Assembly (NCBI GenBank): GCA_020832925.1
Contig: JAJHRF010000012.1
Span: forward strand, 1-37,883
Reading direction: 5' to 3'
DNA: 37,883 nt
From: Desulfurococcaceae archaeon
GTDB lineage: Archaea > Thermoproteota > Thermoprotei_A > Sulfolobales > Ignisphaeraceae
This document shows positions 17,427-25,660 of this stretch, piece by piece (the stretch's first letter is position 1; each line of letters opens with the position of its first letter). The position numbers and the translations under genes are program-made. Under the pieces are notes generated by a model. That model was not told the origin of the DNA. It saw nothing but the letters and a program-made list of their open reading frames with translations, and made no database searches.

Positions 17427-17978
17427 TCATTCACGCCCTAGAGAAGCGAGACTTTCAGTTGTAATAACTTCTTCTTTAAGAGGGTTGAGCTCTGTTTATC
17501 GATATAATAGTTATATAGACACGAACCTGAGGATTCTCAATCCAAAGCTATATCTATACCTATACTCTTCAACTCTTCAATCAGGCGTTGATCTTCTTCA
17601 ATATAGTAGAGATATGCATAGTATAGAGCTTCGAGATATAGTTGTTATACCCAACCCTAACTCTATACAGGTAGTAAGATATAGCTAAACAGAACTCGAT
17701 AGAATTGTTGCTGATACGCTTACAACATTGAATTCTCCACCTCTGTAAGGAATATTTCTGAATAAGTATAGGTTAACCTCATCGCTTACAACATGGCAAA
17801 AATAGACATTGAAGTAGCTAATGAGCTTCTTGCACCCCTCTATTAATGCTCTATGTACTTCATAATCTCTTACAGGCTTGTCTTCTAAAGTTTTCCCAAA
17901 CCCAATACCATCTAGATATACAACTATAGGTAATTGAATTCTGTTAACCAAGACTTTCTCTTCGAAGTATTTAGACAA
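17427..17978 (-). pseudogene. Broken Thg1-like (reverse 3'-5' polymerase) gene
   Basis: Thg1-like proteins add nucleotides in the 3'-5' direction to repair tRNA 5' ends. The intact 97-codon N-terminal part reads LPIVVYLDGIGF (Asp23-Gly24 metal site), then VVSDEVNLYLF (Ser65-Asp66-Glu67) and NVVSVSATILSSS, in the family order, then stops at TAG 17685-17687. Homology resumes in other minus-strand frames: YLEALYYAYLYYIEEDQ and IEELKSIGIDIALD, a TGA at 17537-17539, SGSCLYNYYI, then NPLKEEVITTESLASLGRE in yet another frame, ending near 17427. So at least two frameshifts and two stops are present and part of the middle is missing. Start TTG at 17978. The long opposite-strand ORF is a shadow of this remnant. 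Confidence 0.7.
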
Positions 17979-18003
17979 AACACTGGGATTGATGAACAGT
18001 ATA

Positions 18004-18135
18004 TTAACTATTTCCTTCAGCCTTGGCTACAAGTTCTTCAGTACCCGGACTATACATCACGATATCAGAAGAAGTCCAATTCATCATCGTATCGCTAGTA
18101 CCTTGAGATCTGCTATCTACTATACATCTGTACAT
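18004..18135 (-). CDS. Small protein, 43 aa, upstream of Thg1-like remnant
   Basis: A short ORF with an ATG at 18135 and TAA at 18004-18006 reads MYRCIVDSRSQGTSDT, MMNWTSSDIVMYS, PGTEELVAKAEGNS. The composition looks like a real protein, and TATA-like ATATTTAAA lies about 17-25 nt upstream, compatible with a leaderless or very short-leader mRNA. The stop is 25 nt before the Thg1-like start, so the two were probably one operon. The sequence is polar, with a single cysteine and no membrane segment. I do not recognise the family; function unknown. Confidence 0.45.
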   Translation of the reverse strand: MYRCIVDSRSQGTSDTMMNWTSSDIVMYSPGTEELVAKAEGNS

Positions 18136-18221
18136 CAACTCTAGTAACTTTTAAATATTTCCAGATCTAAAACGTTTCTGCAGGTTGGACGTTGAACTCT
18201 ACTATAGATAGAACATTGTTG

Positions 18222-18878
18222 ATGGATATAGCCGTGGACATCGTTAAAGCTATCCCGCTCTTCATATACATACTATTGCTAGTTTACATGTTGACGAAGA
18301 AGCTCTACTTCGTTATGGTATCGAAAGGTTTGAGACACAATGTAGCAGTGTATTTTAATAGGAAGATTATACATATATTGAGTGGAGGCGTTATAGCCTT
18401 ACTCGTTCCCTACCTATTTAAAGAACCGTTTGTACCTATGGTATTCGCGTATATATTAGCGATAGCGACGTATCTACCTCATAAGAAGAGACAAATACTT
18501 AACTGGTTTCAAACAGAAGACAATATGTATGAAGTAAACTTCTGTATTGCTTGGGGTACAACCATAGCTTTGCTATGGATTTTAACAAACAATCCATGGA
18601 TATCTATTCTACCCGCATTAGCTATATCGTTCGGAGATGCTGTTACAGGTATTGTGAGGAATATCGTTTTCGGTTATAGAACTAAACACTGGATCGGGAA
18701 TATAGCTATGGCGATCCTGATGATACCTATAGGCTACTCTATAGCTGGAGCTGCAGGAGCTTTATCTATGGTTGTTGCCTCAGCTATAGAGAGAATAGAG
18801 GTTAACCCTGTAGACGATAATCTGTTGATAAGTTTTAGCGTGGCAGCAATACTAACTATATGGTATATAGTTTTCTAA
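18222..18878 (+). CDS. Dolichol kinase/CTP-transferase-like membrane protein
   Basis: Polytopic membrane protein of the Sec59/Dgk1/VTE5-like family, which uses CTP to phosphorylate lipid alcohols or diacylglycerol. Visible family motifs: FNRKIIHILSGG (Arg-Lys-x-x-His), FGDAVTGIVR (Gly-Asp-Ala), and KHWIGNIAM in place of the K-T-x-E-G-S signature, a weakened form. About six or seven hydrophobic helices span the protein. The ATG at 18222 places the first helix normally (218 aa); an upstream TTG at 18192 adds 10 residues. In archaea it may act in polyprenol recycling for glycosylation or in ether-lipid salvage (inference). Confidence 0.72.
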   Translation: MDIAVDIVKAIPLFIYILLLVYMLTKKLYFVMVSKGLRHNVAVYFNRKIIHILSGGVIALLVPYLFKEPFVPMVFAYILAIATYLPHKKRQILNWFQTEDNMYEVNFCIAWGTTIALLWILTNNPWISILPALAISFGDAVTGIVRNIVFGYRTKHWIGNIAMAILMIPIGYSIAGAAGALSMVVASAIERIEVNPVDDNLLISFSVAAILTIWYIVF

Positions 18879-18885
18879 AGGTACT

Positions 18886-19212
18886 CTATGTTCTCATCAA
18901 ATAGTTATCGAGTACAGAACCTTTGTAACTACGGTCTACTAGTTGAAGATACAGAGATGGGTTTCCGTAACCAGATCTTGTTAACGGTTTTAACTCGCAT
19001 TGAATTCTAAATCTATTCAGTATCTCCTCCACATTCTTGAGCAAGCTGTTCATCTCCAAAGTATCGTCAATGAATATGAACAGAGTTTTGTGTGTAGCTA
19101 TGAAAACCTTGATGTTCTTAGTAATAAATAAATCACTTAGAGTTCTTCTCAACTCTTTCGCTATAACGTGAACAGTGATACCAACATTTTTGCAACTAAT
19201 TTCTATAGGCAT
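18886..19212 (-). CDS. Hypothetical protein, 108 aa
   Basis: I do not recognise this protein. The first ~70 residues alternate strands and helices (EISCKNVGITVHVIAKEL, KVFIATHKTLFIFIDDTLE, MNSLLKNVEEILNRF), possibly one small alpha/beta domain. The last 30 residues are polar with YGNPSLYLQLVDRSYKG. No metal motif or membrane segment. ATG at 19212. It converges on the dolichol-kinase-like gene with 7 nt between stops and diverges from the Fe-S protein gene. Confidence 0.55.
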   Translation of the reverse strand: MPIEISCKNVGITVHVIAKELRRTLSDLFITKNIKVFIATHKTLFIFIDDTLEMNSLLKNVEEILNRFRIQCELKPLTRSGYGNPSLYLQLVDRSYKGSVLDNYLMRT

Positions 19213-19355
19213 GTCTTTTCCAGAGATTTAGATATATTGAAGTTTATAGATAGTAGCTTTCATAATCTGTTTACCTGTACATCTTGGTTCCGGTAGTACT
19301 AAGTAATACGTTGTTATTCTGCATACTTATAACCACGGCTACAGTAGTAAGGTAT

Positions 19356-20309
19356 ATGGTGTTGTACCTAATGCCTTTACTAGATATAGATAGAATAGAA
19401 AGAGTTTCAGAAGCTATGAAGAATCTAAGTTTTAAACCTATGGATCTATTCGATCCTAGATTTTACCCACCTAAAAATGAACCTCTTGAAAAGGTTCTTA
19501 TGTACTTCATAACGATGGTTGCTATGGATCACAGATTAAGTAGACCTGGAAAACTATACAAAGCTGTTATAGATGGTGAAGAAGTGAAAGGAGCAGATCT
19601 TCTTTACAGATTGGGTATGAAGATGTTTCAATCTAATCCAGATTTCTTTACACCTGAAAATCTGAGTAGGGTAACGGTGAAAGATGTTATATTGTGGCTT
19701 TCAATAGGAAACACATCGCCACCAGATCCAGTTACAAGAGCTATGCTTCTTAATGACCTAGGTGTAAAAATTCTACGTTTTTTCAATGGAGATCCTCGCG
19801 AAATTATTAAGCTATGTAATGGGTATTTGAGGAGAGATGATGGTTATGGATTGCTGGATCTGTTGAGGATGTTTAAAGCTTATAGCGATCCTGTTGAGAA
19901 AAAGTCTATGCTTTTAATAAAGTTTCTTAGCTATAGAGGTATACTCAATGTTGTAGATGAAGAGAACATACGTGTACCTGTAAATAACCATTTAACAAGA
20001 ATAGCTCTTAGACTAGGTATAGTTGTTCTAGAGAAACATTTAGAAGCTAAAGTCCTCAAAGAAGAAGAGGTAGGATTCGACGAAGATATCTTAATCAGAT
20101 ATACCGTGAGAGAAGCTTATAGACATCTTGCTGCAAAAGCTAATGTAAATCCGTTTCATCTAGATGATTTTCTATGGAGTTTCGGAAGAACAGTATGCTT
20201 AAGAGATGAACCAGTATGTAGAATATGTAACTTAAGGAATTTATGCAAAGCTTACGAAACAAGGATATACTTAAACGAACACACATACTACAACACATGG
20301 TTTTACTAA
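19356..20309 (+). CDS. HhH-GPD-like protein with [4Fe-4S] cysteine loop
   Basis: The C-terminus carries a Cys-x6-Cys-x2-Cys-x5-Cys loop (Cys281, 288, 291, 297 from this start), identical in spacing to the [4Fe-4S] loop of endonuclease III-type DNA glycosylases. Before it, VPVNNHLTRIALRLGI resembles the catalytic V-D-x-H-x-x-R-x-x-R-L-G motif, but Asn replaces the catalytic Asp. The helix-hairpin-helix LPGVG-K motif is also not recognisable. I infer a divergent, perhaps non-glycosylase, DNA-binding relative. The frame is open from a TTG at 19284; the added residues are hydrophobic and unlikely, so the ATG at 19356 after AAGGT is used (317 aa). An ATG at 19371 is also possible. Confidence 0.6.
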   Translation: MVLYLMPLLDIDRIERVSEAMKNLSFKPMDLFDPRFYPPKNEPLEKVLMYFITMVAMDHRLSRPGKLYKAVIDGEEVKGADLLYRLGMKMFQSNPDFFTPENLSRVTVKDVILWLSIGNTSPPDPVTRAMLLNDLGVKILRFFNGDPREIIKLCNGYLRRDDGYGLLDLLRMFKAYSDPVEKKSMLLIKFLSYRGILNVVDEENIRVPVNNHLTRIALRLGIVVLEKHLEAKVLKEEEVGFDEDILIRYTVREAYRHLAAKANVNPFHLDDFLWSFGRTVCLRDEPVCRICNLRNLCKAYETRIYLNEHTYYNTWFY

Positions 20310-20390
20310 CCTTTACAACTGAAAACATCGCCTATTCAGGGTGGGGATAGGGAAGCTCACAATCTTTCTTTATTTAACTGCTCTTGATGA

Positions 20391-20560
20391 TTGCCCTTAA
20401 GCATCTGGATGCGGGAAACGTAACTACATAGAGATGCAGAGAGCTTTGACATCTCTGAATGCCCTTCAGATGACAAATGTAAACCTGAATAGCTGAGAGG
20501 GATCTGCGAACCGTTTCAAGAAGAACTCTCGCTCTTCAAAGCGGGGAAGAGGTCAGTCAG
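20391..20560 (+). mobile_element. Second remnant resembling a tnpB 3' end, inverted relative to the first
   Basis: Homologous to the minus-strand remnant at 17188-17362. Shared blocks at equal spacing are CATCTGGATG-GGGAAA-GTAACTAC, TCAGATGACAAATGTAAAC and GGGGAAGAGGTCAGT. The stem before the terminal block is kept with different bases: CTCGCT-CTTCAA-AGCGGG. One frame reads NYIEMQRALTSLNALQM and TNVNLNS before a TGA, matching VPQMIDVNTN in the other copy. No ORF of useful length remains. The sequence between this and the upstream gene (20310-20390) may hold more of the element but I cannot define it. Confidence 0.5.
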
Positions 20561-20798
20561 ACCAGAAACCGTTCATCATTTCTCAGCTAATCTAGCTTAC
20601 ATCATCTAAGCCTCTATATCGATTGCAACACCTATATACTCATTAGAGCTTGTAACCTTGCTCTCTACATCCGTAGAGAACTTTTGAGCTAATTAGAAAT
20701 CCATTTAAATCAAGAGTCTGTAAAACCTATGTTGATGAGTATTCGTGTTTCGAGGGCTATTCAAAACAAGAATAGAGAATTTCAATTAAATTAATGTG
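20561..20798. other. Non-coding stretch without recognised gene
   Basis: This AT-rich stretch holds no ORF I can support. The only local structure is a perfect hairpin, TCTCTAC-ATCC-GTAGAGA (20662-20679). It does not have the loop size or arms of a tRNA, and no U-tract follows it. Confidence 0.5.
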
Positions 20799-20904
20799 TT
20801 AAATTCTAAATACAGCATCAATCTTCATAGCGAAGCCTCGAAAATCTTTAGCTATAATTATTCCTATCTCCTAAGCTTTTAGTAGATCTAATGCTGAAAA
20901 TACC

Positions 20905-21186
20905 TCAACCAGGTAGGGAGCTATTAATGCCATTAATAACACTACTGTATTTGAATTGGTATACAGAGCTATATATCTTCATAATACTTTCATTAGCTAC
21001 TTTCTCTAATAATGTTAAGTTGTATCTTATCCCTGGTTTATTTAAAACAACTTCAACAGCATACTTACTACTAGGGTCAATACAAGCCAATGTATATACT
21101 GGAAACAGTATCAACACTACGATAATGGCTATGGCTATAATTTTAAATAGGGTCTCTATATCTCTATAGGTAAAACTTAGCTTCAT
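20905..21186 (-). CDS. Small secreted or membrane-anchored protein, possibly truncated
   Basis: A 93-aa ORF from ATG 21186 has a short N-terminal segment, a hydrophobic helix (IIAIAIIVVLILFPVYTLA, about 16-34) and then CIDPSSKYAVEVVLNKPG, looking like a signal peptide or anchor plus an extracellular domain. It stops at SLPG. Just after, another frame of the same strand reads YLVEVFSALDLLKA, a TAG, then EIGIIIAKDFRGFAMKID, ending at a TAA near 20799. This suggests the original gene was longer and is now frameshifted. Family not recognised. Confidence 0.5.
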   Translation of the reverse strand: MKLSFTYRDIETLFKIIAIAIIVVLILFPVYTLACIDPSSKYAVEVVLNKPGIRYNLTLLEKVANESIMKIYSSVYQFKYSSVINGINSSLPG

Positions 21187-21483
21187 CTTATACACAACCT
21201 CACAGTATTTCAGTATTCTGAAAATCTTTATAGTACCTACTTAAGATAACATTATCGTCATGTACAAAATGACACAATTTTGTTGAATATTTCTTAAGAA
21301 AATCGATAGAGGTGCAAAATGGTGAAATTGCTTTAATTGTCGAGAAAAATGTTTAATATCTATTGTTTAACGATATGATGATGCGCTATATTTTTCTAGC
21401 GATTCTTTATGATAAACATATATCTGCGGTGCACAATTATTAAATATCTAGCTATGGAGAGTTCGTGGTACAGAGGTTGAAAT

Positions 21484-22890
21484 ATGGAGTATCTAGTTGA
21501 TTTAGCTGAGAAGATTCTTAATGAAGCTCTAAATAGAGGGGCTCAAGATGCTATTGTTAGAGTTCAAGAGAAAGTTTATGAAAGTATAGTTTTTGATAAT
21601 GGTATTCTAAGGGTTTGCAGTATTTCGAGAGTGAGTGGATTAGGATTAACGGTTTTCGTAGGGGGTTCGGTGGGATATAGCTACGCATCTATTGTAGATA
21701 GAGATTCTATCCCTAAAATTGTTGATGAAGCAATTACGGTAGCTAAAGCTCTTGAATACGGTTCTGAGAAGAGGTTGGTATGTGAAGAGGTAAAGGGTGC
21801 TAGAGGTAGCTATAGAACGGAGTTCAAGGTTAACCCGTTTGATGTAGACTTAGAGACAAAGGTTAAACTAGTTAGTAATCTCAACAATGAGAGTATGAAG
21901 AAGGAAGGCATAGTTTCAGCTTTTACTAGATATGGATGTGAAATCGATAGAAAGTATATAGTATCCAGCTTCTACTCCAAGGTCCAGGTAGAGGTTGTAG
22001 CTATAGGTTTATCTCATCTAGCTGTAGCTAGGTATGGAGATATTGTTGAAAGAGTTGGTGATCAGAAAACATTTATAGGAGGTTACGAGTTTATCGAGAA
22101 ATTCGACTGGAGTTCCTTCGTAAACGAGATAAATGATCTAGCTTATAAAGCTTCTCAAGCATCAACAATCACACCAGGTGTTTATCAAGCTGTTGTAGAT
22201 AATGAACTTGTTGGACTACTACTCCACGAAGCTTTCGGACACGCTTCAGAAGGCGATGCTGTTTACTCAGATCTATCTGTTCTAAAGGGGAGGCTAGGTC
22301 AGGTTGTAGCTAGCGAAAAAGTTACCATAGTCGACGACGGTATGGTTTCAGGAGGCTACCCAGTACCATTCGATGACGATGGTATTGAGAAGAAGGTGAC
22401 ATACATCGTTAAGAATGGGGTTCTTGTGGGCTACCTGAATAGTATTGTAACAGCTAAAAAACTTGGACAAATACCTACAGGTAATGCTAGAGCTCAGGAC
22501 ATAACGTTCAACACAATCGTTAGACAAACAAACTTTTACATGTTGCCGGGGGATGCAAAAGTTGAAGAACTTTTTGAGGGAATAGACTACGGGGTATACC
22601 TTAAAGGAAGAGGTGCTGGTGGAGGTCAGGTAAACCCAGCTTTAGGAACATTCACGTTTGGTGTAGGCCCTTCCTACATCATTAGGAAGGGAGAGATAGG
22701 GGAGCTTGTGAGAAGCGTAATCGTTAGCGGTAATATACTTGAAGTTCTGAAGAACGTAGATATGGTTGCTAACGATCTTAATGTATCTACCTCTGTTTTC
22801 GGTGGGTGTGGTAAGATGGGACAGATGGTCAGGGTAGGGGATGGAGGTCCCCATATAAGGGTAAAGAAGCTCGTGGTAGGTACAAGATGA
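21484..22890 (+). CDS. tldD: TldD family metalloprotease subunit
   Basis: TldD is the zinc-protease half of the TldD/TldE heterodimer that degrades unfolded or small peptides in the cytoplasm. The HExxxH motif is present as LLLHEAFGHASEGD (His248, Glu249, His253), and the C-terminal GGCGKMGQ supplies the usual family cysteine segment. Length 468 aa is typical. The ATG at 21484 follows AGAGGTTG. It overlaps the partner gene by 4 nt (ATGA), so the two are cotranslated. Confidence 0.94.
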   Translation: MEYLVDLAEKILNEALNRGAQDAIVRVQEKVYESIVFDNGILRVCSISRVSGLGLTVFVGGSVGYSYASIVDRDSIPKIVDEAITVAKALEYGSEKRLVCEEVKGARGSYRTEFKVNPFDVDLETKVKLVSNLNNESMKKEGIVSAFTRYGCEIDRKYIVSSFYSKVQVEVVAIGLSHLAVARYGDIVERVGDQKTFIGGYEFIEKFDWSSFVNEINDLAYKASQASTITPGVYQAVVDNELVGLLLHEAFGHASEGDAVYSDLSVLKGRLGQVVASEKVTIVDDGMVSGGYPVPFDDDGIEKKVTYIVKNGVLVGYLNSIVTAKKLGQIPTGNARAQDITFNTIVRQTNFYMLPGDAKVEELFEGIDYGVYLKGRGAGGGQVNPALGTFTFGVGPSYIIRKGEIGELVRSVIVSGNILEVLKNVDMVANDLNVSTSVFGGCGKMGQMVRVGDGGPHIRVKKLVVGTR

Positions 22891-24248
22891 TTGACATAGA
22901 TCGTTTAATTGGTAAAACTTTAAAAAGAGCTGAAGAACTTGGAGCTTCAGAAGTAGAGCTTCATGTAGTTGAAGAGAAGAGTGTAAGCATATACGCTACA
23001 AGTAAAGGGATAGAAGGTATTAAAAAAGGAACTATAGTAACAGCTGATGTAAGAGTTTCCATAGGTAAGAAGGTGACTGTTCAAGGATGTGTCGTCTCTA
23101 GCGAGAATGATGTTCTAAACCTCGTAGAGAAAGCTGTGTCTATAGCGAGAGTTGTTCCTGAAGATCCTAACTGGGTTTCCTTACCTAGGAACTGTGGTTA
23201 TACAACTACATTCGATTTAGTTGATGATAAAGTTAAGGTTTTCGATATAGATATGCTTACATCGATTGTTAAAGAAGCTCTAAGACTTCCTCCTCAAGTA
23301 GATAGAAGAGCTTCAGCAAACGAGGTAGTAGTTGATACAGGTGTTATACGTAAATGGATTGCTAATAACTACTCCGTAAACCCTGTATCATATGAAAAAA
23401 CATCGTTTTCGTTTGTAGTAGAAGTTAAGGCTTCTGAAGAAGGTTTCGAAAGCTCTTACTATAGGTACTACAATGCTCCTACACTCAAGGAATTCGACCT
23501 AGAGGCTATGGTCAGGGATGCTGTAAACATCGCTGTAGCAACTCTTAAAGCTAAGCCTATCGAAACAGGGAGGTATAACGTGGTATTCATGCCAACAGTT
23601 TTCGCAGCCATATTAAGAGCTTTGCTCGTCCCCGCTGTTAGAGCTGACCAAGTTCAGAAGAATAGATCTCCACTAGCTAGAAAACTTTTCACAAAAGTGC
23701 TATCCGAAAACATAACAGTTATAGATGATGGCTCAGCACCTAACATGATAGGCTCAGCACCTTTCGATGATGAAGGTGTTCCAACTAAGAGGAAAACTGT
23801 TATAGATAAAGGTGTTTTACTAACATATCTATACGATACATACACAGCTTACATAGATAACCAAGAATCAACAGGTAACGCTATAAGACCAGGGCTAGGA
23901 TCCCCACCTATACCTAGCGCAACCAATATCATCGTCATACCCGGGACAAAGTCTGTAGAAGATATTGTTAAAGATGTTAGAGATGTTCTAGTTGTATACG
24001 CAACTATTGGGGAATGGCTATCTAACCCTGTTAACGGAAACCTTGGTGCAACCGTTACAAACGCTATATACTATAGAAACGGTGAACCTATTCAGCCAGT
24101 TAAAGGTGTAGCGATATCGGGGAACATATACAGACTCCTAAACGAGGATTTCGAAGAACTCTCGAAAGAAGTAGAGCTTGCTGGAAACATGTTGGTGCCA
24201 GCTGTATGCGTAAGAAATGTTGCTATAGCAGGTGAGAAGAGTGGTTAA
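22887..24248 (+). CDS. tldE: TldE/PmbA family protein, partner of TldD
   Basis: PmbA/TldE-type subunit homologous to TldD but without the HExxxH zinc motif, as expected of the non-catalytic half of the heterodimer. Landmarks are IGKKVTVQGCVVSSENDV near 60-80, FMPTVFAAILRALLVPA, the FDDEGVPTKR segment and a C-terminal GNLGATVTNA. Length 453 aa. It starts with the ATG at 22887 inside the tldD stop (ATGA). The pair is convergent with the purine genes that follow. Confidence 0.92.
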   Translation: MIDIDRLIGKTLKRAEELGASEVELHVVEEKSVSIYATSKGIEGIKKGTIVTADVRVSIGKKVTVQGCVVSSENDVLNLVEKAVSIARVVPEDPNWVSLPRNCGYTTTFDLVDDKVKVFDIDMLTSIVKEALRLPPQVDRRASANEVVVDTGVIRKWIANNYSVNPVSYEKTSFSFVVEVKASEEGFESSYYRYYNAPTLKEFDLEAMVRDAVNIAVATLKAKPIETGRYNVVFMPTVFAAILRALLVPAVRADQVQKNRSPLARKLFTKVLSENITVIDDGSAPNMIGSAPFDDEGVPTKRKTVIDKGVLLTYLYDTYTAYIDNQESTGNAIRPGLGSPPIPSATNIIVIPGTKSVEDIVKDVRDVLVVYATIGEWLSNPVNGNLGATVTNAIYYRNGEPIQPVKGVAISGNIYRLLNEDFEELSKEVELAGNMLVPAVCVRNVAIAGEKSG

Positions 24249-24310
24249 GGGTAAGAGTTGTATAAGAAGTTTAGATAAAGCTCTCTGCATATTCTCTCTA
24301 AAAACTATTT

Positions 24311-25651
24311 TCAGCATTTGCTTAGCACAGTTCTAGCGTAAACTATAGCTCTCTCAATAAGTTTTCTATGAGACCCTAGATACTTCCTGTAGTCCAGTAT
24401 CTGTTGAAGTTCTTCGCGTGAGAATATCTTTGCTACCTCTTCATCTCTTAGTAACCTTTCTAAGAAGTTCTCACCGCTAACCATGGTCATAGCCAGCTCC
24501 TGCATTTTCTTGTGGGCTACATGTCTTGGAATTCCTTTCTCTACCATTTTCACCATAACGGCTTCGGACATTATAACTCCTTTCATCAAATCTAAGTTCT
24601 TCTTCATAGCTTCTTCATCTACATATAGAACGGATAAGAGTTTCTCCATATCTATGAGCATCTGGTCTACAACTAGGAAAGCGTGTGGTAACATAATTCT
24701 CTCGCTACTGCTATTAGTTAAATCTCTTTCATGCATTAACGGTATGTTCTCTAGAGCTGTTGTTACCAGAGCCCTCATTATCTTAGCCAACCCTGATATC
24801 CTTTCAGCTATAACAGGATTCCTCTTATGGGGCATAGTACTACTACCGATTCTTTTAACAGACTCGTATAACTCCCCTATCTCAGGTCTAGAAAGCTCTC
24901 TAATTTCAAGAGCAAATCTATCAAGTTGACTTGCAAGTATAGCTAGATCTGATACAAGTTCAGCAAACCCATCTCTAGGAGCTACCTGAGTAGATATTTC
25001 ATGCGGTTCTAGCCCTAGGTATTCAAGAGTATACCTCTCCACAGCTAAACCTTTATCTCCCCATGCAGCCATAGTACCAACAGCTCCACTCATCTTACCT
25101 TTGACAACTCTTCTCCTACATTCACAAAGTCTTTCATAACTACGAGAAAGTTCATATACATAGTTAGCAAGTTTGAACCCGAAGGTTATGGGAAGAGCGT
25201 GTTGACCATGAGTTCTCCCAACCATTAATGTATCTGCGTATCTCAAAGACATCTCGATCAGCATCTCTATTACTTTCCTAAGCCTTTTAAGTACTAGGTT
25301 TAGAGCATCGCTGAAAGCTAAAGCCCACGCTGTATCGACTATATCGTAACTTGTTGCACCTAAATGTACATATCTACCACATTCACCACATCTCTCTCCG
25401 AGTAGGTAAGCAAGAGAAGCTATATCGTGACCTAGCTCTTTCTCTTTAGCATAAACTTCTTCTGCTGATATCTGTGAAGCGCATCTCTCTACAACTTTAT
25501 AGCATTCCTCAGGAGCTATACCTGCTTTAGCTAAGCCATAGAGAAGAGCTTTCTCCACATCTATATACCGTTTAACCATAGATTCAGCTCTAAAGATATT
25601 CCGCATATCTTCAGATCCATACCTCCAATCAAGAACACATATACTCTCCAT
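24311..25651 (-). CDS. purB: Adenylosuccinate lyase
   Basis: PurB cleaves fumarate from SAICAR and from adenylosuccinate, steps of IMP and AMP synthesis. The fumarase/aspartase-superfamily signature SSTMPHKRNP is clear, as are GRTHGQHALP and LGATSYDIVDTAW. Length 446 aa is normal for the archaeal/Bacillus-type enzyme. The start ATG at 25651 lies 9 nt after the purP(1) stop, so it is the second gene of a purP-purB unit under the palindromic operator near 26870. Confidence 0.95.
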   Translation of the reverse strand: MESICVLDWRYGSEDMRNIFRAESMVKRYIDVEKALLYGLAKAGIAPEECYKVVERCASQISAEEVYAKEKELGHDIASLAYLLGERCGECGRYVHLGATSYDIVDTAWALAFSDALNLVLKRLRKVIEMLIEMSLRYADTLMVGRTHGQHALPITFGFKLANYVYELSRSYERLCECRRRVVKGKMSGAVGTMAAWGDKGLAVERYTLEYLGLEPHEISTQVAPRDGFAELVSDLAILASQLDRFALEIRELSRPEIGELYESVKRIGSSTMPHKRNPVIAERISGLAKIMRALVTTALENIPLMHERDLTNSSSERIMLPHAFLVVDQMLIDMEKLLSVLYVDEEAMKKNLDLMKGVIMSEAVMVKMVEKGIPRHVAHKKMQELAMTMVSGENFLERLLRDEEVAKIFSREELQQILDYRKYLGSHRKLIERAIVYARTVLSKC

Positions 25652-25660
25652 ATAGATCCC

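Noticed and set aside
17260-17688. 142-codon plus-strand ORF with TTG start
   Set aside because: It is antisense to both the tnpB-like remnant and the Thg1-like pseudogene, whose protein-like signal is on the minus strand; its own product is low in complexity and unlike any family I know.
20330-20610. RNase P RNA (rnpB) on the plus strand
   Set aside because: GTAAAC, GGGAAACG, AAGCT/AGCTT and AGCTGAGA/TCTCAGCT pairings resemble RNase P conserved regions, but a diverged copy of the core occurs at 17188-17362 without the long-range pairings, and both copies read partly like a TnpB C-terminus. A repeat is the better explanation.
20641-20700. tRNA-like element on the minus strand (TTAGCTCA plus a CTCTAC/GTAGAG hairpin)
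   Set aside because: The hairpin loop is 4 nt, not 7, and there is no T-arm or acceptor stem.
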